Part shown: positions 1-9,928 of the stretch, in pieces
Layout of the letters: the number at the start of each line of letters is the position of its first letter
Numbering within the stretch: position 1 is the stretch's first letter
DNA from: Deltaproteobacteria bacterium
GTDB taxonomy: Bacteria > SZUA-79 > Acidulodesulfobacterales > Acidulodesulfobacteraceae
NCBI GenBank assembly: GCA_023381755.1
Contig: JAMCUF010000013.1
Span: 1 to 46,031, forward strand
DNA: 46,031 nucleotides
Direction of reading: 5' to 3'
Notes under the pieces: generated by a model
Database searches by the model: none
Told to the model about the DNA's origin: nothing
What the model saw: only the letters and a program-made list of their open reading frames with translations
Program-made: the position numbers and the translations under genes

Positions 1-1473
<1,473 letters not shown>

Positions 1474-1589
1474 TTAAATTTATTTAGTTGCAAGATAAAT
1501 TAGTTGTAAATTATAAGTACGGTTCAATAAAAAATTGCCTATAACTTTATAATTATACCTTAAATATGTTACTTATGTAATACCCCGAT

Positions 1590-2249
1590 TTAATTGCCGG
1601 CATTATAATCCTTTGCCTTAGAAACAGAGATTAAAGAAGGCCTTAGCAACCTTTCTTTGTAGATATAACCCCTCCTTTTTTCCTCTAAAATTTTTCCGGC
1701 AGGAATACCCGAATCTTCGACCGTTTCGACTACCTGATGAAAATTGGGATCGAAGGTTTTTTCGGTGGTTTCGATAGCCTCTACGCCGTGGTTCTTTAAC
1801 ACCTTGATAAATTCATCGTACGATAATTTTATTCCATCGACGAATAATTTTAAATTTCCGGTTTTATCCTGCTCCAAGTAAGTTTCCGAATGTTCTATGG
1901 CAAGATCCAAAAAATCCAGTACGGGAAGCAAATCCTTCAGAAGTTTTTCATTGGAGTATTTCAACGACTCCTCTTTTTCTTTATACACCCTTTTTCTAAA
2001 ATTTTCGGCGTCGGCTAAACTTTTAAGATATTTTTGGTTAAGCTCGTCATACTCCTGCTTTATATTTTTAAAGGCATTTGTTATATATTTAAGCTCGTTT
2101 TCTGCTTCGGCAAGGTTGGAAGGGCCTGGAATCTCGTTTATATCTAAATCGGCCGTATTGGCAATGGCCTCTTCGTTATTACGCAGTTTCTTCCCAAGCT
2201 CTCTTTCAATGCCGTCTCCGTCGTTAAAATCATTTTCATTCTCGTTCAT
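1590..2249 (-). CDS. grpE: GrpE nucleotide exchange factor
   Basis: Releases ADP from DnaK, working as a dimer in the cytoplasm. The 219-residue protein has an acidic, poorly conserved N-terminus. A long coiled-coil helix follows (roughly residues 60-110, with ADAENFRKRVYKEKEE), then the beta-rich head ending in FDPNFHQVVETVEDSG and EKRRGYIYKERLLRPSLISV, which is the GrpE signature. The ORF track starts one codon earlier at TTG; ATG at 2249 is preferred because GGGAG lies eight bases upstream. It lies between hrcA and dnaK and is presumably transcribed from the CIRCE-controlled promoter. About 150 bases separate it from dnaK, with no obvious terminator. Confidence 0.95.
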   Translation of the reverse strand: MNENENDFNDGDGIERELGKKLRNNEEAIANTADLDINEIPGPSNLAEAENELKYITNAFKNIKQEYDELNQKYLKSLADAENFRKRVYKEKEESLKYSNEKLLKDLLPVLDFLDLAIEHSETYLEQDKTGNLKLFVDGIKLSYDEFIKVLKNHGVEAIETTEKTFDPNFHQVVETVEDSGIPAGKILEEKRRGYIYKERLLRPSLISVSKAKDYNAGN

Positions 2250-2331
2250 CAATTAAATCTCCCGTTAAAAATTTAGTTTTTCTAAATCTGCCGCGCATAT
2301 TTTTTATTATTTGTATATATAAATATAAATC

Positions 2332-3393
2332 CTATATAATTTCACCCAGAAACTCAGCTATAAAATCTATTATCGGAATAACCTGAGAATAGTTCATTCG
2401 GGAAGGGCCGATTATACCTATTGACCCCCGGAGTGCCTTGTCTTCACTTAAGTAAGGTGCGGTTATTAAAGACAAACCGGTAATCTCCGACCATTCCGCA
2501 TCAGACCCGATGAATATTCGCTTAGTCTCGCAGTTTTTAGCGAGCCCAAGTAATTTTATTATTATCTTTTTATCGTTAATAGTCTTAATAAAAAATTTTA
2601 TCTGTTTATTATTCGAAAATTCAGGTTCGTCAAGCAAAACCGTTTCGGGGCCGATATAGAGGCTGTTAGCAAGGTTCCGGTCGGGATTATTTGTAAAATT
2701 CAATATAGTGCCGTTTAGTATCGAATAAAGGTTCTCCTTATCGTCGCACATTTCACTCTCGATAATATTTCTAAGTTCGTCTATGCCGCAATCCCTTTTT
2801 TCTATAATCTCGTTTAATCTATCGGAATATCCGTTAAGTTCGTTTTGTTTAATATCTTTATAAACATATATCAGCCTATTTTCCACTATGGCATTTTTAA
2901 ACACCATAATTACAAGAATGTTATTGGGTTTGACACGCACGAATTCTATATGCAAGAGGTTGGTTTGCGATGTTTCAGGGGCAAGAACAATTCCCGTGTA
3001 GTGCGATAAATCCGATAATGCCCTCGATGTTTGATGCAATATATCGCCCATGTTTCTATTTTCCAAATGGAACGTTTTTTTTATCGTTTCCCTTTGTTTT
3101 TTTGATATCTTTTCGGTTTTCATTAGACTTTCTACGTAAAACTTATATCCCTTAGCGGTGGGAACCCTGCCCGCAGAAAAATGGGGCTGGTAAATATATC
3201 CGCCCTCTTCCAGAATCGCCATTATGTTCCTGATTGACGCCGGAGACAGGTTTAAATAATAATTTTCAGAAACAAACTTCGAACCCACGGGATTTGCCGT
3301 TGCAAGATATCCTTCGATTATCGCCAATAAAACGTCCTTACATCTTTCATTCGTAATAATATCTATATCTTCCATCCGCGATTTATTTTGCAA
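2332..3393 (-). CDS. hrcA: HrcA heat-inducible transcription repressor
   Basis: Represses class I heat-shock genes by binding CIRCE; GroEL is the known co-factor in the family. At 353 residues it is of usual length. The N-terminal winged helix reads NERCKDVLLAIIEGYLATANPVGS and continues through LSPASIRNIMAILEEGGYI and the conserved PHFSAGRVPTAKGYKFYV. The C-terminus carries GSIGIIGPSRMNYSQVIPII, the typical HrcA end. The track start is TTG at 3393; ATG at 3375 (M7) is an alternative, and neither has a strong ribosome site. It is the first gene of the operon, about 45 bases downstream of the CIRCE copy, so it should be autoregulated. Confidence 0.95.
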   Translation of the reverse strand: MQNKSRMEDIDIITNERCKDVLLAIIEGYLATANPVGSKFVSENYYLNLSPASIRNIMAILEEGGYIYQPHFSAGRVPTAKGYKFYVESLMKTEKISKKQRETIKKTFHLENRNMGDILHQTSRALSDLSHYTGIVLAPETSQTNLLHIEFVRVKPNNILVIMVFKNAIVENRLIYVYKDIKQNELNGYSDRLNEIIEKRDCGIDELRNIIESEMCDDKENLYSILNGTILNFTNNPDRNLANSLYIGPETVLLDEPEFSNNKQIKFFIKTINDKKIIIKLLGLAKNCETKRIFIGSDAEWSEITGLSLITAPYLSEDKALRGSIGIIGPSRMNYSQVIPIIDFIAEFLGEII

Positions 3394-3437
3394 TCCATTT
3401 GTTATTGGATTTTATTAAATTTTATTAAGATTTTTAT

Positions 3438-3464
3438 TTAGCACTTAACTGCTATGAGTGCTAA
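3438..3464 (-). promoter_or_regulatory. CIRCE operator (HrcA binding site)
   Basis: Inverted repeat TTAGCACTT-N9-GAGTGCTAA against the consensus TTAGCACTC-N9-GAGTGCTAA: one mismatch and the exact 9-base spacer. It lies just downstream of a minus-strand promoter and upstream of hrcA, the classic arrangement for autoregulated hrcA-grpE-dnaK. Confidence 0.95.
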
Positions 3465-3469
3465 GTATC

Positions 3470-3498
3470 ATTTAATCAATATTTTTATGATTTGTCAA
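3470..3498 (-). promoter_or_regulatory. Sigma-70-type promoter for hrcA-grpE-dnaK
   Basis: On the minus strand TTGACA (perfect -35, 3498-3493) is followed after 17 bases by TTAAAT (3475-3470, 4 of 6 to TATAAT). CIRCE begins five bases downstream, so bound HrcA would cover the transcription start. Confidence 0.75.
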
Positions 3499-3542
3499 GA
3501 TTTATTAGGTTTCTTTATTTCAGGCTAATTTTTCTTTACATT

Positions 3543-3578
3543 TATAATATAATCCGATATAATATAATCCGATATAAT
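3543..3578 (+). repeat. 15-base tandem repeat carrying TATAAT
   Basis: TATAATATAATCCGA occurs twice in tandem (3543-3557, 3558-3572) and is followed by a third TATAAT (3573-3578). Each unit presents a -10-like box at 15-base spacing. It lies upstream of resB and behind the heat-shock promoter. Its function is unknown; it could be a low-complexity expansion or a multi-start promoter. Confidence 0.75.
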
Positions 3579-3699
3579 AAAAAAATCAAATCAAATTAAT
3601 TAAATTAATATAAAATTGACTTAGTCGGTCTTTAAGCGGTTTTTAAATTTTTAAACAATGAGCGTTTAATAATTTGCCTAATTAATATTTTCAAAATTA

Positions 3700-5076
3700 A
3701 TGCTTTCAAAATTAAACAGTTTTTTTTCTTCCGTTAAGTTAGCCATATTCCTGTTTATATCAATTGCCGTGGTTTCGATAATAGGGACATTTATAAACCA
3801 GGGCAATACTATGGCGCAATACAAGATTATATACGGGGCGAAGGTCTTTGCAACCTTATATTGGCTTGGGTTTTTAAATATATATAATTCCTGGTATTTT
3901 ATCGGGCTTGCCGCCTTATTAATGATAAATCTTTTGACGGCATCGATAAACAGATTCCCCCGGACATTGAGCGCAGTTTTTGGACCATATCCGTCCTTTA
4001 AAGAGGCGGCGGAGAAAAAGAGCCCTAAAGCCGTATATGAAAGTTTTGAGTCAAAACAGGGTATTTTTGAAGTTGTAAGCGTTTTAAAAGGCGTTTTCGG
4101 ATCCCCTCTCAAAGAATCCAACGCCCCCGTTTCGGGAGAGAAAGAATTATACTATTCAAAAAATTCAATATTTAGATTTTCTTCCTATATTGCGCACCTC
4201 AGTGTTATAATAATTATCATAGGCGTATTATTAACGGTAAAATATGGTTTCAGGTCTTACACTAACATTAAAGTGGGGGAAAAGACAAATGTTTCGTATC
4301 TGATAGAAAACAACAAACCCATAAAACTCCCTTTCACCATCAGGCTCGATAAATATGAAACCAAATATTACCCGGACGGAATACCGAAATCTTATATTAG
4401 CAAAATTAGCATAATTAAAAGGCATACGAGGGTTCTTACCAAAGATATTAAAGTAAATCATCCGTTGACGTATAACGGCATAACCATATATCAATCCAGT
4501 TACGGCCACTACAAACCGGCGGCCGCCAGGCTTCTTGTCCTTAATTTAAAAAACCGCAATTACAAAAGGGCTATCGATGCCCGGCCTGGAACATTTTATG
4601 ATCTAAAAAAAGAAAACATAAGATTCAAGTTTACCCTCAAGAAGAATCCTAAAAAATCCGAAGTACCTTTTTTTATTGCCGTTTATAACAATAAGAATAA
4701 AAAAGATTTTCAGAAATTAAACTTTAATATTCTGCCCGTTAAAAATCACAACCACAAGGTTCCATTAATCTTCGCAAAATATCAAAATACAGTTTTCTTA
4801 TACAACGGTATAAAAAATTATTATTACAGCGGGGTCGAAATAACTAAAAATTCTTACACTTCGGTTGTATGGGTTGGCTCCATCATACTTATTATTGCCC
4901 TGTTTTTTTCATTTTTCTTTAATCAGCAAGAAACATGGGCAAGGTTGATGCCCAAAAATGGAGGGGAAGTGGTGGGCGTAGAGATATTATCGATCCCCCG
5001 CAAGAAATTTCCATCGTTTTACAGAAAATTCGGTGAAAAAATAGCGAATATAAAAAATAAACTTAACCTAATCTAA
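3700..5076 (+). CDS. resB: ResB/Ccs1 cytochrome c biogenesis protein
   Basis: Membrane partner of CcsA in system II cytochrome c maturation. It helps deliver reduced apocytochrome and heme outside the cytoplasmic membrane. The 458 residues show four likely membrane segments (about 12-31, 62-82, 163-183, 393-412). A large extracytoplasmic domain between the third and fourth contains VNHPLTYNGITIYQSSYG, a typical ResB stretch. The His in SSYIAHLSVIIIIIG at the start of the third segment matches a conserved ResB position. ATG at 3700 has no clear ribosome site. ccsA follows after 113 bases. The c-type cytochromes at 40.0 and 42.8 kb are plausible clients. Confidence 0.9.
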   Translation: MLSKLNSFFSSVKLAIFLFISIAVVSIIGTFINQGNTMAQYKIIYGAKVFATLYWLGFLNIYNSWYFIGLAALLMINLLTASINRFPRTLSAVFGPYPSFKEAAEKKSPKAVYESFESKQGIFEVVSVLKGVFGSPLKESNAPVSGEKELYYSKNSIFRFSSYIAHLSVIIIIIGVLLTVKYGFRSYTNIKVGEKTNVSYLIENNKPIKLPFTIRLDKYETKYYPDGIPKSYISKISIIKRHTRVLTKDIKVNHPLTYNGITIYQSSYGHYKPAAARLLVLNLKNRNYKRAIDARPGTFYDLKKENIRFKFTLKKNPKKSEVPFFIAVYNNKNKKDFQKLNFNILPVKNHNHKVPLIFAKYQNTVFLYNGIKNYYYSGVEITKNSYTSVVWVGSIILIIALFFSFFFNQQETWARLMPKNGGEVVGVEILSIPRKKFPSFYRKFGEKIANIKNKLNLI

Positions 5077-5189
5077 AAATGTCGCAAATTTTATTTTATT
5101 GATATTTTACCTGTCGTACCTAATTTAACGATTTAATGTTTTTTAAAAGCTATTTTTAAAAGCTATTATAGATAAGGGGAGTATGTATC

Positions 5190-6086
5190 ATGATTTCTCC
5201 AAACGTATCGGTGCTCGACGGTTCATTATTCTTTACGATATCTTTAATATTTATACTGCTGTCGTTTATCGGCTATTTTTCGTTTATATTTTCGGGTAAT
5301 AAGCCAATCGCTAAGTTATCTTTCGTTGCTTTGATTATAACCCTTGCGATACAAACATTTGCTTTTGCCCAAAGGTGGATTTACGCCTATAAGATTGGAA
5401 TAAACACGCCTCCGCTCGTTGACTTATACGATTCGCTGGTATTCTTTGCCTATGTTATTATCCTTGGTTTTATTTTTATCAGGATTTTTTATGATTTTGA
5501 TGCGCTCGGGTTTATTATAACATTGGTTTCCGCATTAGCGTTAGTCTTTGCATCATTTTCCCCGCTTGCCCCAAGCGCAATAGAACCTACCATTCCCGCG
5601 CTTCAAAGCTATTGGCTGCTTTATCATATTGTAACACTTTTTATAGCTTACGGGGCGTTTGGAGCATCCTTCGGCTTAGGCATTCTTTACCTGTTTAAAT
5701 ACAAAAAAGAAAGCGGCCATCTCAAGAAAGAAGGGAGGTTTTTAGGCCTTTTGCCTCCTTCAGCCATTATCGATGAAGCAATCTATAAAGTCATAGTATT
5801 CGGACTCTTATTTTTAACCGCGGGTATTGTTATCGGCGCTGCATGGGCCGATAGCGCATGGGGGGGGTTCTGGAGCTGGGACCCGAAGGAGACATGGTCT
5901 CTCATAACATGGCTTACTTATATCTTGTTCATACATGCCAGGGTTACAAAGGGTTGGGGCGGAAAAAGGATGGCATGGATTGCGGTTATCGGATTTGCAG
6001 TGGTGATATTTTGTTATCTGGGGGTAGACCTGATAATTCCCGGTCTCCATTCTTATGCAACGCCGGGGTCAACGCCGGTATTATAA
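5190..6086 (+). CDS. ccsA: CcsA/CcsB-type heme handling and cytochrome c ligation protein
   Basis: Carries heme across the membrane and, with ResB, attaches it to CxxCH motifs. The 298 residues contain about eight membrane helices and the tryptophan-rich WWD signature WGGFWSWDPKETWSLITWL at about 225-243. Likely heme-ligand histidines are in LLYHIVTLF and PGLHSYATP. The start ATG has GGGG upstream. The WWD motif is encoded across a run of eight G (5860-5867), which could slip in replication or sequencing. It forms a pair with resB. Confidence 0.93.
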   Translation: MISPNVSVLDGSLFFTISLIFILLSFIGYFSFIFSGNKPIAKLSFVALIITLAIQTFAFAQRWIYAYKIGINTPPLVDLYDSLVFFAYVIILGFIFIRIFYDFDALGFIITLVSALALVFASFSPLAPSAIEPTIPALQSYWLLYHIVTLFIAYGAFGASFGLGILYLFKYKKESGHLKKEGRFLGLLPPSAIIDEAIYKVIVFGLLFLTAGIVIGAAWADSAWGGFWSWDPKETWSLITWLTYILFIHARVTKGWGGKRMAWIAVIGFAVVIFCYLGVDLIIPGLHSYATPGSTPVL

Positions 6087-6163
6087 AAATAAATATTTAT
6101 AATTATATTATAAGAATATTATTATAATAAGGAAAAAATAACCCAATCGAGGTTTCGGCAAAC

Positions 6164-7474
6164 TTGGAAGAAGCAGGCGCCAAGGTTTTACCTTTTAGGC
6201 CATATATTTATAATAGCGAATTTATTGATATCAAAGACGTTGTTTCTCCGCCTTACGATGTAATAGACACTAAACTTCAAGACAGCCTGTATAAAAAGTC
6301 TGGTTTTAACATCATAAGATTAGAGCTGGGAAAAGAGTTTGCGGGAGATAGCGATGACGATAACAGATATTCAAGGGCCAAGAGGTTTTTTAAGGATTGG
6401 ATATCGGAAGGGATTCTAAAATTAGAGGCGGAAGATTCGATATATATTTACGTGCAAAAATTTTATATTGACGGTATTTTATATGAAAGAACAGGATTTA
6501 TCTCGCTTTTTGCGTTAAATACGGCGGGTGACGTCCATGACAATAGTATCTACGGACACGAAATGACGCTTTCAAAGCCGAAAGAGGACAGGTTCAAGCT
6601 TATGGAAGCCACTAAAGCTAATTTTAGCCCTATTTTCTCGATACTTGAAGATAACAAACTAAATGTTTTAAACATATTAAATAATTCCATAAAAGACGCC
6701 GTAGCCACGAAAATAATGGCTTTTCAAGATGACAGCAATATAGAGCATATATTATACAGGGTTTCCGAAAATAATACGATTAAATATATCCAAAATGAGA
6801 CAGCTGAAAAATCCTTTTATATAGCGGATGGTCATCATAGATTTGAAGCATGCGTTAATTTTAGGGACTATGTAAGAAAAAATGGGATAAAAGGGGTCAA
6901 CGCCGATGCCTGCATGATGTACTTTGCTCCGGCAAATCAAAGGGGTCTTATTATATTGCCGACACATCGCTGCATAGTTAACAAAAAAGTTGAGGTTGAA
7001 GCATTTCTTAATAAAATAAAAGCCGATTTTAATATACGTGAGGTTGATTTGGAAGTTTTGCCGGAAGAGACAAAGAAAGCCGGACAAACCGGCGCTTCCT
7101 TCGGATTTGCACATAATTCAGGAAAGAGTTTTATTTTATCTTTTAAAAATAGGATAAAAGATAATGAAGTCGCCGGGAAAGCCTCCCTCGAATCTCTTGA
7201 TGTTTCTATTTTGGAGAATTATGTCTTGAAAAAAGCCTTAAAAATTTCCCGGGACGATATCGATAATCAAAGATATCTAATTTACGAAAAGGACGCAAGC
7301 AGGGCTTTGGAAAAACTTAACAGCGGGGCTGTAAGCGCAATATTTTTTATGAACCCCGCTAAAATAGAAGATGTAATTAAGACAGCTTCGCAAAATTTAA
7401 GAATGCCGCAAAAATCCACTTTTTTCTATCCTAAAATTATTACCGGGTTAACTATTAATTTATTAACAGGTTAA
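6164..7474 (+). CDS. DUF1015 family protein
   Basis: A soluble 436-residue protein of the DUF1015 family, whose function is not firmly established. Family hallmarks are the N-terminal VLPFRPYIY...VVSPPYDVID block (residues about 8-40) and YIADGHHRFEACVNFRDY near 223-240. The DGHHR motif resembles the nucleotide-binding motif of ParB/sulfiredoxin-like folds (inference). The predicted start is TTG at 6164; no in-frame ATG precedes the conserved block. It follows ccsA by 77 AT-rich bases and may be cotranscribed, but nothing in it points to cytochrome assembly. Confidence 0.85.
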   Translation: MEEAGAKVLPFRPYIYNSEFIDIKDVVSPPYDVIDTKLQDSLYKKSGFNIIRLELGKEFAGDSDDDNRYSRAKRFFKDWISEGILKLEAEDSIYIYVQKFYIDGILYERTGFISLFALNTAGDVHDNSIYGHEMTLSKPKEDRFKLMEATKANFSPIFSILEDNKLNVLNILNNSIKDAVATKIMAFQDDSNIEHILYRVSENNTIKYIQNETAEKSFYIADGHHRFEACVNFRDYVRKNGIKGVNADACMMYFAPANQRGLIILPTHRCIVNKKVEVEAFLNKIKADFNIREVDLEVLPEETKKAGQTGASFGFAHNSGKSFILSFKNRIKDNEVAGKASLESLDVSILENYVLKKALKISRDDIDNQRYLIYEKDASRALEKLNSGAVSAIFFMNPAKIEDVIKTASQNLRMPQKSTFFYPKIITGLTINLLTG

Positions 7475-7543
7475 TAAAATTACTATCCTTATATCCGCAG
7501 TTTCCTTTAATTTTCAATTCCTGTTTTGGCGGTCAAAATTATA

Positions 7544-7572
7544 TTGTTTATATTTTATAAATTAATTATAAT
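7544..7572 (+). promoter_or_regulatory. Possible promoter upstream of the HIT gene
   Basis: TTGTTT (7544-7549) and a perfect TATAAT (7567-7572) are separated by 17 bases, 35 bases before the HIT start. The -35 is weak (3 of 6) and the region is AT-rich, so chance is possible. Confidence 0.35.
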
Positions 7573-7606
7573 AACAAACTAAACGTCTATAAAATTGGAA
7601 AAAGCA

Positions 7607-7945
7607 ATGGAAGATTGCATCTTTTGCAAGATTGTCAATAAAAAAATAAACGCGGGCGTGGTTAAAGAAACCGGTAATTTTATCATTATAAAGGATATAA
7701 ACCCGGTCTCACCCGTTCATCTTTTGTTAATATCGAAGAAACACTACGACAGCCTTCTTAATATTGACAGCAGGGTGGACGGAAACGAAATATTTGGCGT
7801 AATTAAGGACTTGGCGAACGATTATAACGTTAAGGACAGCGGCTTCAGAATTGTTATAAATACCGGGGAAGACGGCGGTCAGACAGTCAGCCACATGCAT
7901 ATTCACTTTATGGCCGGTCGCGGTTTTGGCTGGCCTCCGGGCTGA
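7607..7945 (+). CDS. HIT family nucleotide hydrolase/transferase
   Basis: A histidine-triad protein, probably of the Hint type that hydrolyses AMP-linked substrates. The C-terminal motif HMHIHFMAG gives the HxHxHxx triad. The N-terminus DCIFCKIVNKKI has the CxxC pair common in bacterial HIT proteins. The track start is TTG at 7595; ATG at 7607 is preferred because GGAAAA precedes it and MEDCIFCKI is the usual family N-terminus (112 residues). It lies between the DUF1015 gene and speE with no functional link evident. Confidence 0.93.
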   Translation: MEDCIFCKIVNKKINAGVVKETGNFIIIKDINPVSPVHLLLISKKHYDSLLNIDSRVDGNEIFGVIKDLANDYNVKDSGFRIVINTGEDGGQTVSHMHIHFMAGRGFGWPPG

Positions 7946-8008
7946 TGTCCCGCTTTAAGGTTAAGCTTAGAGGTATCTTTCAAAACTATAAAGGAGCACG
8001 TAAAATTA

Positions 8009-8857
8009 ATGGAAGCCTGGTTTTTTGAAAACCAAACCGGCAATTTTGGAATAAAAATTCGTATAAAAAAGGTACTGCATCACGAATATTCCAGTTTTCA
8101 AGAGATTACCGTTTACGATACATTTGAATTTGGCAAGATGCTTGTTTTAGATCGAGCGGTTATGTTTACCGAGAGAAACGAGTTTATTTATCATGAAATG
8201 CTTGGACTTGTTCCTCTTTTTTCACATAAGAACCCCGAAACGGTTCTCATCATAGGCGGAGGCGACGGCGGGGTTGTCAGGGAATGCCTTAAAAATCCCT
8301 TTGTTAAGCATATAGACCTTGTCGAAATAGATAAAAGGGTCGTCGATATATCTAAAGAATTTTTTCCCGGGATTTCCGCCGGATTAGACGACAAGAGGGT
8401 TCAGATTATCAGGGACGACGGCATAGAATTTTTAAAAAGGGTAAAAGATAACGATAAATATGATGTTATTTTGATAGATTCGACCGACCCGGTCGGTCCT
8501 GCCGAGGGCTTATTTAAAAGGGATTTTTATTCCTCGGCCGAAAGAGCGTTAAAATGCGACGGCATCTTTTCCGCACAGACGGAGTCCCCATTTTTTAATA
8601 AAGATTTAATAGGGGATATTAATAAAATTATTGAAGATATTTACGGAGAGTCGTCCCTTTATTGCGCCATGATTCCGGTTTATCCCGGCGGCTTATGGAG
8701 CTTTACGATAGGTTCCAAAAAATATCGGCCCCAAAATATCCATAAAAGTTATAAGGGGCTTGATTTTGCTTCCCTTGATCTTAAATACTATTCGCCTGAA
8801 ATTCATACATCATCATTTATTTTACCTAATTTTGTAAAGGAGATATGCAAACCTTAA
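8009..8857 (+). CDS. speE: Spermidine synthase (polyamine aminopropyltransferase)
   Basis: Transfers an aminopropyl group from decarboxylated S-adenosylmethionine to putrescine, giving spermidine. At 282 residues it is of normal length. It shows the N-terminal FGKMLVLDRAVMFTERNEFIYHEM block, the nucleotide motif VLIIGGGDGGVVRECL (about 75-90), VEIDKRVVDISKEFF and DVILIDSTDPVGPAEGLF. An AAGGAG ribosome site lies 12 bases before ATG. It is first in a polyamine block with speB and pyruvoyl arginine decarboxylase. AdoMet decarboxylase (speD), needed for its second substrate, is not in this window. Confidence 0.95.
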   Translation: MEAWFFENQTGNFGIKIRIKKVLHHEYSSFQEITVYDTFEFGKMLVLDRAVMFTERNEFIYHEMLGLVPLFSHKNPETVLIIGGGDGGVVRECLKNPFVKHIDLVEIDKRVVDISKEFFPGISAGLDDKRVQIIRDDGIEFLKRVKDNDKYDVILIDSTDPVGPAEGLFKRDFYSSAERALKCDGIFSAQTESPFFNKDLIGDINKIIEDIYGESSLYCAMIPVYPGGLWSFTIGSKKYRPQNIHKSYKGLDFASLDLKYYSPEIHTSSFILPNFVKEICKP

Positions 8858-8893
8858 TCCTTGCTGCAATAGAAAATAATTATTTCTCATAAT

Positions 8894-8928
8894 CCCCTTC
8901 CCCCTTGATGGGGGGGCTGGGGCAGGGG
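8894..8928. repeat. GC-rich intergenic hairpin
   Basis: A C-rich arm (CCCCTTCCCCC), the loop TTGAT and a G-rich arm (GGGGGGG...AGGGG) form a strong hairpin between speE and speB. It stands out in an AT-rich genome. It resembles the elements at 21042 and 39220 and may be one family of dispersed palindromes. No U-run follows, so it is not a standard terminator. Confidence 0.5.
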
Positions 8929-8932
8929 AGTT

Positions 8933-9850
8933 ATGAGAAGTTCTAACGCAGGATTAAGGGCAAATAGTTTTATGAAAATTAAAGAAGAAAATTTAATATC
9001 AAAAACCACAGCGTTTCTTAACTCCTCCGATTCTTACGAAAATTCTAAAATAGTTCTTCTCGGGATTCCGATGGATTATACCGCAAGCAATATTCCGGGT
9101 TCCAGGTTCGCCCCCAAAAGGATAAGGGAGCTATCAAGCACGCTTGAAAGTTACAGTCCTATCTTTGATGAAACGATAGACAATAAATTTTACGATATCG
9201 GCGACGTTGTTATGCCGTGGGGAAATATCGATAAAAGCATCAAATTTATCGATAAACTTGCAAAAATTTTAATTAACGACGGCAAAAAAATCATAGGTAT
9301 TGGCGGCGATCATTTAATAACCTATCCCATTGTCAGACAGTATATATCTAAATTTAAGGATTTAACGGTGGTACATCTCGATGCCCACGCCGATTTAAGG
9401 GATAAATGGAGCAACGAAAAGTTTTCCCATGCCACCGTTTTAAGGCGCGTTCACGAGATTATAAAAGAAGATAATTTATACCAGTTTGGCATTCGCTCGG
9501 GTTCAAGGGAGGAGTTTGAGTTTGCGGCTAAATTTACCCATCTTTATAAATATGAGGTTTGCGAACCTCTTAAAAGGGTTATCGGGCAGTTAATCGGCAG
9601 GGATATTTATTTAACGATAGATATAGATGTACTCGACCCTGCTTTTGCTCCCGGAACCGGCTACCTTGAAGCGGGGGGGATTACGTCAAGGGAGCTTTTT
9701 GATGCCGTATCGTTAATTATATCCGAGCTTAATGTTGTGGGCGCAGACGTTGTCGAGGTTTGTCCGCCGACCGATAATTCTGATAGAACCTCGGCTATAT
9801 CCGCAAAATTAATCAGGGATATTATTATCGGCTTAAGCAAAAAATCGTGA
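8933..9850 (+). CDS. speB: Agmatinase (ureohydrolase family)
   Basis: Splits agmatine to putrescine and urea using two Mn ions. Metal-binding motifs are all present: GIGGDHLITYP, VVHLDAHADLRD and LTIDIDVLDPAFAPGTG. The end of the protein has the usual VVGADVVEVCPPTDNSDRTS. The start is uncertain. ATG 8933 lies directly after the GC-rich hairpin with a purine stretch too close to serve well; ATG 8972 (MKIKEENLI) gives a normal-length family N-terminus. It is placed between speE and pdaD, so the arginine-agmatine-putrescine-spermidine route is encoded together. Arginase or another ureohydrolase specificity is less likely given these neighbours. Confidence 0.92.
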   Translation: MRSSNAGLRANSFMKIKEENLISKTTAFLNSSDSYENSKIVLLGIPMDYTASNIPGSRFAPKRIRELSSTLESYSPIFDETIDNKFYDIGDVVMPWGNIDKSIKFIDKLAKILINDGKKIIGIGGDHLITYPIVRQYISKFKDLTVVHLDAHADLRDKWSNEKFSHATVLRRVHEIIKEDNLYQFGIRSGSREEFEFAAKFTHLYKYEVCEPLKRVIGQLIGRDIYLTIDIDVLDPAFAPGTGYLEAGGITSRELFDAVSLIISELNVVGADVVEVCPPTDNSDRTSAISAKLIRDIIIGLSKKS

Positions 9851-9928
9851 TATTTTTAAGTTAAAATAAATAAAATAATGAAGGATAAAGCAAATTTATA
9901 AAAATAGTGATAGAGGAGGAATAGAGCC

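Larger units (their letters stand above)
3394..3699. other. Divergent intergenic region between hrcA and resB
   Basis: This is the only gene-free stretch over 300 bases. The hrcA side holds a 17-base-spaced promoter and a CIRCE operator (listed separately). The centre holds a 15-base tandem repeat built around TATAAT. The resB side is very AT-rich with a possible -35 (TTGACT at 3616) but no convincing -10. No ORF or RNA gene is seen. Confidence 0.7.

Noticed and set aside
3678-4121. Minus-strand 147-residue ORF opposite resB
   Set aside because: It is fully antisense to a well-supported resB and has no family features.
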